Below the pieces are notes generated by a model, which was not told the DNA's origin, searched no databases, and worked only from the letters and a program-made list of their open reading frames with translations. Positions 7,981-11,000 of a DNA stretch of 11,000 bases are shown here, one piece after another; position 1 is the stretch's first letter, and each line of letters opens with the position of its first letter. The translations under genes were made by a program, and so were the position numbers. This DNA is from Porticoccaceae bacterium (lineage in GTDB: Bacteria; Pseudomonadota; Gammaproteobacteria; Pseudomonadales; Porticoccaceae). The stretch lies in contig JALRJD010000238.1 in NCBI GenBank assembly GCA_023255165.1, positions 1-11,000 of the forward strand. Reading direction: 5' to 3'.

Positions 7981-8036
7981 CAGGCTTATTTTTACAGGCT
8001 TAGTTTTTACAGGCTTAGTTTTTACAGGCAATTTTT
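7981..8036. repeat. Tandem 14-15 bp repeat at the tusE-trmA junction
   Basis: Units are CAGGCTTATTTTTA (7981-7994), CAGGCTTAGTTTTTA (7995-8009), an identical CAGGCTTAGTTTTTA (8010-8024), and a partial CAGGCAATTTTT (8025-8036). The tusE stop codon (8022-8024) sits inside one unit. Read on the minus strand in the trmA frame, the units translate as KPVKT repeats, which produces an artificial N-terminal extension. The 15-base period keeps the frame. I see no inverted partner, so it is not a hairpin. Confidence 0.85.
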
Positions 8037-8351
8037 GGGCTTGGGCAAGCCGGCATAGCGCGCCACCAACTTGGCCGGGCTACCGGGAAACAGCTGCAAC
8101 AGATAAATGCTGCGGCCTTTGTCGAGCCCACATTGCTCGGCCACAGTTTTACACAGCGGGCGCATGGAAGGGGAAAAACCATATTGGTCAAAAAAAGTTC
8201 GCGCCGCCTGCAACACTTCGATATGGTCGTTGCTCAACAGCAGCTCTTCGCCCGCGGCAAGCTGCGCAGCGCTCTCCGCCGACCAGTCGGGTAGTTTATT
8301 GAGATAACTTTTTTCGCTCATATTGGCAGTTGGCCCGAACTCAGATTCCAC
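8022..8351 (-). CDS. tusE: Sulfurtransferase TusE (DsrC family)
   Basis: TusE accepts sulfur from the TusBCD complex and hands it to MnmA for 2-thiolation of U34 in Glu, Lys and Gln tRNAs. The decisive feature is the C-terminus GLPKPKNCL, with the penultimate cysteine that carries the persulfide (E. coli ends GLPKPVKCI). Other matches are YLNKLPDWS near the start, a central SNDHIEVLQAARTFFDQYGFSPSMRPL segment (positions about 50-75), and a LLQLFPGSPAK segment. From the GTG at 8351 it is 109 residues, the usual length. An ATG at 8321 would give 99 residues and lacks only poorly conserved sequence. Neither start has a strong ribosome binding site. The usual N-terminal strand with a GK...D pattern is not recognisable, so the protein is somewhat divergent there. 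The gene lies just beyond the terminator of yccA, a neighbour it also has in E. coli, and precedes trmA. Confidence 0.9.
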   Translation of the reverse strand: MESEFGPTANMSEKSYLNKLPDWSAESAAQLAAGEELLLSNDHIEVLQAARTFFDQYGFSPSMRPLCKTVAEQCGLDKGRSIYLLQLFPGSPAKLVARYAGLPKPKNCL

Positions 8352-8370
8352 TCAGAAAAAGCAGCATAAT

Positions 8371-8395
8371 TAAAAAAGGCCCCAAAGAGGGGCCT
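8371..8395 (-). terminator. Intrinsic terminator of yccA
   Basis: A 7-bp GC-rich stem, AGGCCCC (8377-8383) with GGGGCCT (8389-8395), encloses a 5-base loop. It is followed on the minus strand by a run of six T residues (8372-8377). It begins 18 bases after the yccA stop codon and ends about 20 bases before the tusE start, so tusE either needs its own promoter in that short space or relies on read-through. Confidence 0.88.
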
Positions 8396-8413
8396 CTATA
8401 GTAGCGCAAATAA

Positions 8414-9103
8414 CTAGTCGTCGCTGCTCATGCCAAACAGCTGCAGCAGGCTGAGGAACAGGTTATAGATCATCACAAACAGCGTCACCGTGGCGGAGAT
8501 ATAGTTGCGCTCGCCGCCGTGGATAATGGCGCTGGTCTGCCACATAATCATGCCAGTTGAAATCAGCGCAAAGGCGGCGCTGACAGTCAGCGCCAGGGCC
8601 GGAATCTGCAGGAAGATATTGGCAATCGCGGCAATAAAGGCGACCAGCATACCGGTCATCAAAAAGCCGGTCATAAAGTTAAGGTTTTTACGCGTGGTCA
8701 TCACATAGGCGGACGAGGCAAAGAACACCAGTGCGGTTGAACCCAGCGCCATCATAATCGGCTCGCCGCCGCGCATGGCCAGGTACATATTCAGGATTGG
8801 TCCGATGGTAAAGCCCAGCCAACCGGTCAGTGCAAATACCCAGAGAATACCCGAGCCATTGTTTTTGTTTTTCTCGGTCATCCACAGGCACAGAAAATAG
8901 GGCAGCAGTGTCCACAGACCAAAGTAGGGCACATTGAGGCTCATGGCCAGGCCGGCCATCGCCGCACTAAAGGCCAGTGTCGCGCCGAGCAACATATAGG
9001 TGTTGCGCAGCACTTTAACAACCGCAGGATCCAGGGCGGTGCTTTCAATGCCGCTGGTTTGGTTGCCTGAAATCGCTTTGGCGGTGTATTTATTATTTTC
9101 CAT
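8414..9103 (-). CDS. yccA: Bax inhibitor-1 family membrane protein YccA (FtsH modulator)
   Basis: An integral inner-membrane protein of the Bax inhibitor-1 / UPF0005 family. E. coli YccA is a substrate and inhibitor of the membrane protease FtsH and protects SecY when export is jammed. This 229-residue protein aligns with E. coli YccA (about 219) across its length: VLRNTYMLLGATLAFSA near residue 31, GPILNMYL at 101-108, ALGSTALVFFASSAYV at 119-134, TTRK at 136-139, ANIFLQIPAL at 161-170, and IIHGGERNYI at 193-202. I see seven hydrophobic segments, at about 36-55, 60-76, 84-102, 114-134, 142-164, 169-189 and 202-222, with a soluble N-terminal tail. The start is fixed by an AGAGGA site seven bases upstream. 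It appears to be a single-gene unit with its own promoter and terminator. The next gene, tusE, is its neighbour in E. coli too. Confidence 0.94.
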   Translation of the reverse strand: MENNKYTAKAISGNQTSGIESTALDPAVVKVLRNTYMLLGATLAFSAAMAGLAMSLNVPYFGLWTLLPYFLCLWMTEKNKNNGSGILWVFALTGWLGFTIGPILNMYLAMRGGEPIMMALGSTALVFFASSAYVMTTRKNLNFMTGFLMTGMLVAFIAAIANIFLQIPALALTVSAAFALISTGMIMWQTSAIIHGGERNYISATVTLFVMIYNLFLSLLQLFGMSSDD

Positions 9104-9110
9104 GTTGCAG

Positions 9111-9166
9111 TCCTCTTAAACAGTAAATATTGGGCGTATCATACCCTGTCGGCGGCGTAATGCCAC
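9111..9166 (-). promoter_or_regulatory. yccA promoter and ribosome binding site
   Basis: On the minus strand, GTGGCA (9161-9166) and TATGAT (9138-9143) are 17 bases apart and match the sigma-70 -35 and -10 at 4 of 6 and 5 of 6 positions. The predicted start is about 30 bases before the yccA ATG. AGAGGA at 9111-9116 is the ribosome binding site, seven bases from the start codon. Confidence 0.6.
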
Positions 9167-9216
9167 TGTCTGGAAAGTCTGTCGCAGTTTATCTGCGTCA
9201 CTCTTTATGCGCGATA

Positions 9217-9957
9217 TTATGCCGCCGTTGGATTGTTCTCGGCATCGGGAATGGGAAACGATTGCAACTCACAACCCTCGCCGTTCATGACCAGAACCCA
9301 GCCGAAATCGTGCCAATCTCCCAGAACAATACGCTCGCCAGCATCCAGCGGATGACGTCCGGGCCGGTGTGTGTGGCCGTGAATCAACAGTGGTACCTGG
9401 TGCCTGGCCATCGCTTCATCAACCGCTGCTGCGTTGACATCCATAATCGCCGAAGCCTTGTTGCTGTTGGCGGCCATGCTTTTTGCCCGCCACTCCGCGG
9501 CGAGTCTTTGTCTGCGCTTTAATGGCAGGTGCGACAGGCACCACTTGTAGACCGGGTTGCGCGCCTTGCGACGAAATTGTTGGTAGTCGACATCATCGGT
9601 GCACAGCGTGTCGCCATGCATCAGCAGCGCGCGGTGGCCGCGGTATTCGAGCAGATGTTCGTCGCCGAGCAGTTCGGCGCAGCAGTGATGGGCAAAGCGT
9701 TTGCCGAGCAAAAAGTCGCGGTTGCCGTGCTGAACATAGAGTGCAACGCCGAATTCGCTGAGTTGCCGCAAACTGTCCTGAACCTCGCGGGCCAGCGGTG
9801 TTGGATCGTCGTCACCAACCCAGGCTTCAAACAGATCGCCGAGAATATAAAGTGCGTCGGCTTCCATTGCTCGGCCGCGCAGAAAAGACAAAAACGCCCG
9901 GGTCACTGCCGGGCGTTCGGGCGCAAGATGCAGATCTGAAATAAACAGTACAGACAT
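9217..9957 (-). CDS. lpxH: UDP-2,3-diacylglucosamine diphosphatase LpxH
   Basis: Catalyses the fourth step of lipid A synthesis: Mn-dependent hydrolysis of UDP-2,3-diacylglucosamine to lipid X and UMP, at the inner face of the cytoplasmic membrane. At 246 residues it is close to E. coli LpxH (240). The calcineurin-like metallophosphatase ligands fall at the same numbers as in E. coli: D8 and H10 (SDLHL), D41 (GDLFEAWVGDD), N79 with R80 and D81 (GNRDF), H114 (MHGD), and H195 and H197 (GHTH). The lid segment around RNPVYKWCLSHLPLKRRQ (133-150) is also typical. It lies 33 bases downstream of ppiB on the same strand and is probably co-transcribed. There is no convincing ribosome binding site before the ATG and no clear terminator in the 113 bases before yccA. 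Confidence 0.96.
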   Translation of the reverse strand: MSVLFISDLHLAPERPAVTRAFLSFLRGRAMEADALYILGDLFEAWVGDDDPTPLAREVQDSLRQLSEFGVALYVQHGNRDFLLGKRFAHHCCAELLGDEHLLEYRGHRALLMHGDTLCTDDVDYQQFRRKARNPVYKWCLSHLPLKRRQRLAAEWRAKSMAANSNKASAIMDVNAAAVDEAMARHQVPLLIHGHTHRPGRHPLDAGERIVLGDWHDFGWVLVMNGEGCELQSFPIPDAENNPTAA

Positions 9958-9990
9958 AGAGTTGCCAGTGAGTGTTTACAGGACCCAGTG

Positions 9991-10500
9991 CTACTTGTCG
10001 GAGTAGGCGTCGCTGATCAGGGTTTCGGTGATCTCAATGCTCTCAACCGGCACATCCTGGTGGTAGCCAGAGCTGCCAGTTCTGGTCTTGGCGATATTGT
10101 TGACCACATCCATGCCCTCAACCACTTTGCCAAATACCGCATAGCCCCAACCCTGGCTGTTTTTGCCGCTGTGGTTGAGGAAGCCATTGTTGGCGACGTT
10201 GATAAAGAACTGCGAGGAAGCTGAGTGAGGGTCGCTGGTGCGGGCCATGGCCAGAGTGCCAATATCGTTGGCCAGACCGTTGTCGGCTTCGTTCTCGATC
10301 GGATCGCGAGACTCTTTCTCCTGCATATCGGCATCCATACCGCCGCCCTGAACCATAAAGCCGGGGATAACGCGGTGGAAAATAGTGCCGTTGTAAAAGC
10401 CATCACGAGCGTATTGCAGGTAGTTGGCGGCAGTGATCGGTGCATTGTCAAAATCGAGTTCGATAGAGATATCACCGTGAGTCGTGCGCAATGTGATCAT
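9991..10500 (-). CDS. ppiB: Peptidyl-prolyl cis-trans isomerase B (cyclophilin)
   Basis: A cytoplasmic cyclophilin that speeds cis-trans isomerisation of X-proline bonds during folding. At 169 residues it matches E. coli PpiB (164). It has no signal peptide, so it is the cytoplasmic form rather than the periplasmic PpiA. The core reads FYNGTIFHRVIPGFMVQGGG (36-54) with catalytic R43, then GTLAMARTSDPHSASSQFFI (81-100), and SQGWGYAVFGKVVEGMDVV (115-133) with the Trp at 118. The ATG has an AGGA about seven bases upstream. It is followed by lpxH and is divergent from glnS. The lpxH-ppiB-glnS grouping is one I recall from Pseudomonas. A possible minus-strand -10 (TAAAAT) lies at 10568-10573, with a weak -35. 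Confidence 0.97.
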   Translation of the reverse strand: MITLRTTHGDISIELDFDNAPITAANYLQYARDGFYNGTIFHRVIPGFMVQGGGMDADMQEKESRDPIENEADNGLANDIGTLAMARTSDPHSASSQFFINVANNGFLNHSGKNSQGWGYAVFGKVVEGMDVVNNIAKTRTGSSGYHQDVPVESIEITETLISDAYSDK

Positions 10501-10730
10501 AGGAAGTCCTGTGGATTATTTAAAACCGGCCCTGAAGCCGATGGTGGTGTGCGATTTAACTGCGCGCATTTTAAATGGGAACGCAGCGGATTAAAACCGG
10601 TCATTGTGCCCGGGCAGTCAAAGATCCGCCGAAAAGGGTATTTATTCGCCCGCCAGCCGGCGTTTTTGTTTATTGCACAGGTCGCTGAGGCTATACTCTC
10701 GGCCTTCTTTTACTGCCCAGAATCAAGTCA
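10501..10730. promoter_or_regulatory. Divergent ppiB-glnS regulatory region
   Basis: A 230-base gap carrying both promoters. For glnS, TATACT at 10692-10697 is a good -10, with only weak -35 options (TTTATT at 10669-10674 at 17 bases; TTGTTT at 10667-10672 at 19). For ppiB on the minus strand, TAAAAT at 10568-10573 is the best candidate. The gap also holds two exact copies of TTAAAACCGG (10520-10529 and 10591-10600), each a little after GGA or GGATTA. Between them lies an inverted repeat ATTTAA (10554-10559) / TTAAAT (10571-10576) around GCGCGC. No gene is visible. Confidence 0.5.
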
Positions 10731-11000
10731 ATGACCGATATTGAAAAACCAAGCAATTTTATTCAGCAGGTAATCAGCGCCGACCTCGAAGCCGGGCGCG
10801 TCGACAAGGTGGTTACCCGTTTTCCACCAGAGCCCAACGGCTATCTGCATATTGGTCACGCTAAATCGATCTGCCTCAATTTCGGTCTTGCCGCGCAGTT
10901 TGGCGGCCAGTGCAATTTGCGTTTTGATGACACCAACCCGGAGAAAGAAGACGACGAATATGTTCAGGCGATTATTGAAGATGTGCGTTGGCTGGGTTTT
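10731..11000 (+). CDS. glnS: Glutaminyl-tRNA synthetase, N-terminal part, cut by window edge
   Basis: Class I aminoacyl-tRNA synthetase that charges tRNA-Gln with glutamine in the cytoplasm. Only the first 90 codons are present (E. coli GlnRS has about 550). They align almost without gaps with E. coli GlnRS: NFIQQVISADLEAGR near residue 9, TRFPPEPNGYLHIGHAKSIC (29-48) with the ATP-binding HIGH signature, LNFGLA, QCNLRFDDTNP (60-70), KEDDEYV, and DVRWLGF at the edge. The FDDTNP form separates GlnRS from most bacterial GluRS proteins. ATG 10731 aligns with the E. coli start; the ribosome binding site is weak. The reading frame is open to the last base. Confidence 0.96.
   Translation, partial: MTDIEKPSNFIQQVISADLEAGRVDKVVTRFPPEPNGYLHIGHAKSICLNFGLAAQFGGQCNLRFDDTNPEKEDDEYVQAIIEDVRWLGF

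Noticed and set aside
9183..9197. CGCAG-TTTAT-CTGCG hairpin after lpxH as its terminator.
   Set aside because: The stem is a short 5 bp with no T run on the minus-strand side.
10651..10667. CGCC-AGCC-GGCG followed by TTTTT, resembling a plus-strand terminator or attenuator before glnS.
   Set aside because: The stem is only 4 bp, it lies upstream of the predicted glnS -10, and no plus-strand gene precedes it.
1..11000. Search for tRNA or rRNA genes, CRISPR arrays, insertion sequences, prophage or toxin-antitoxin genes.
   Set aside because: I saw no cloverleaf pattern, regularly spaced repeats, transposase motifs or terminal inverted repeats. All space is explained by chromosomal housekeeping genes and short gaps.

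Overview
This looks like an ordinary stretch of chromosome from a gammaproteobacterium. The GlnRS, PpiB, LpxH, YccA, TusE and TrmA proteins all read as clear relatives of the Escherichia coli / Pseudomonas versions. LpxH and a dedicated 2-thiouridine relay protein (TusE) point to a Gram-negative gammaproteobacterium. The gene orders (lpxH-ppiB beside glnS, and yccA next to tusE) are ones I recall from this class. I suspect a free-living, perhaps marine, Cellvibrionales- or Pseudomonas-like lineage, but I cannot prove this from the sequence. There are no signs of phage, insertion sequences, CRISPR, tRNA or rRNA genes, and no gap without a gene exceeds about 230 bases.

Layout: (1) 1-4827, minus strand: a two-gene DNA-repair unit. 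A 916-residue AddB-like protein with an inactive helicase half and an intact RecB-type nuclease is followed, through a 4-base GTGA overlap, by a UvrD/RecB-type helicase that runs off the left edge. (2) 4930-6785, plus strand: divergent from that pair, rmuC (another recombination/repair protein) and then a small membrane-anchored DUF2489 protein with a TTG start. (3) 6847-8351, minus strand, convergent with the DUF2489 gene: trmA (m5U54 of tRNA) preceded by tusE (2-thiolation of U34), with a short tandem repeat at their junction. (4) 8371-9166: yccA, with a good promoter, a strong ribosome binding site and a clear intrinsic terminator. (5) 9217-10500, minus strand: ppiB and lpxH, probably co-transcribed. 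(6) 10501-10730: a divergent regulatory region, then the first 90 codons of glnS on the plus strand, cut by the right edge.

Three themes emerge: DNA end processing and recombination (the AddAB-like pair with rmuC facing it), tRNA modification and charging (tusE, trmA, glnS), and envelope or protein quality control (yccA, lpxH, ppiB). I do not see a novel multi-gene system. The most interesting points are the paired nuclease/helicase sharing a divergent promoter region with rmuC, and several short in-frame tandem duplications near gene ends, which blur the trmA start and the rmuC-DUF2489 junction.
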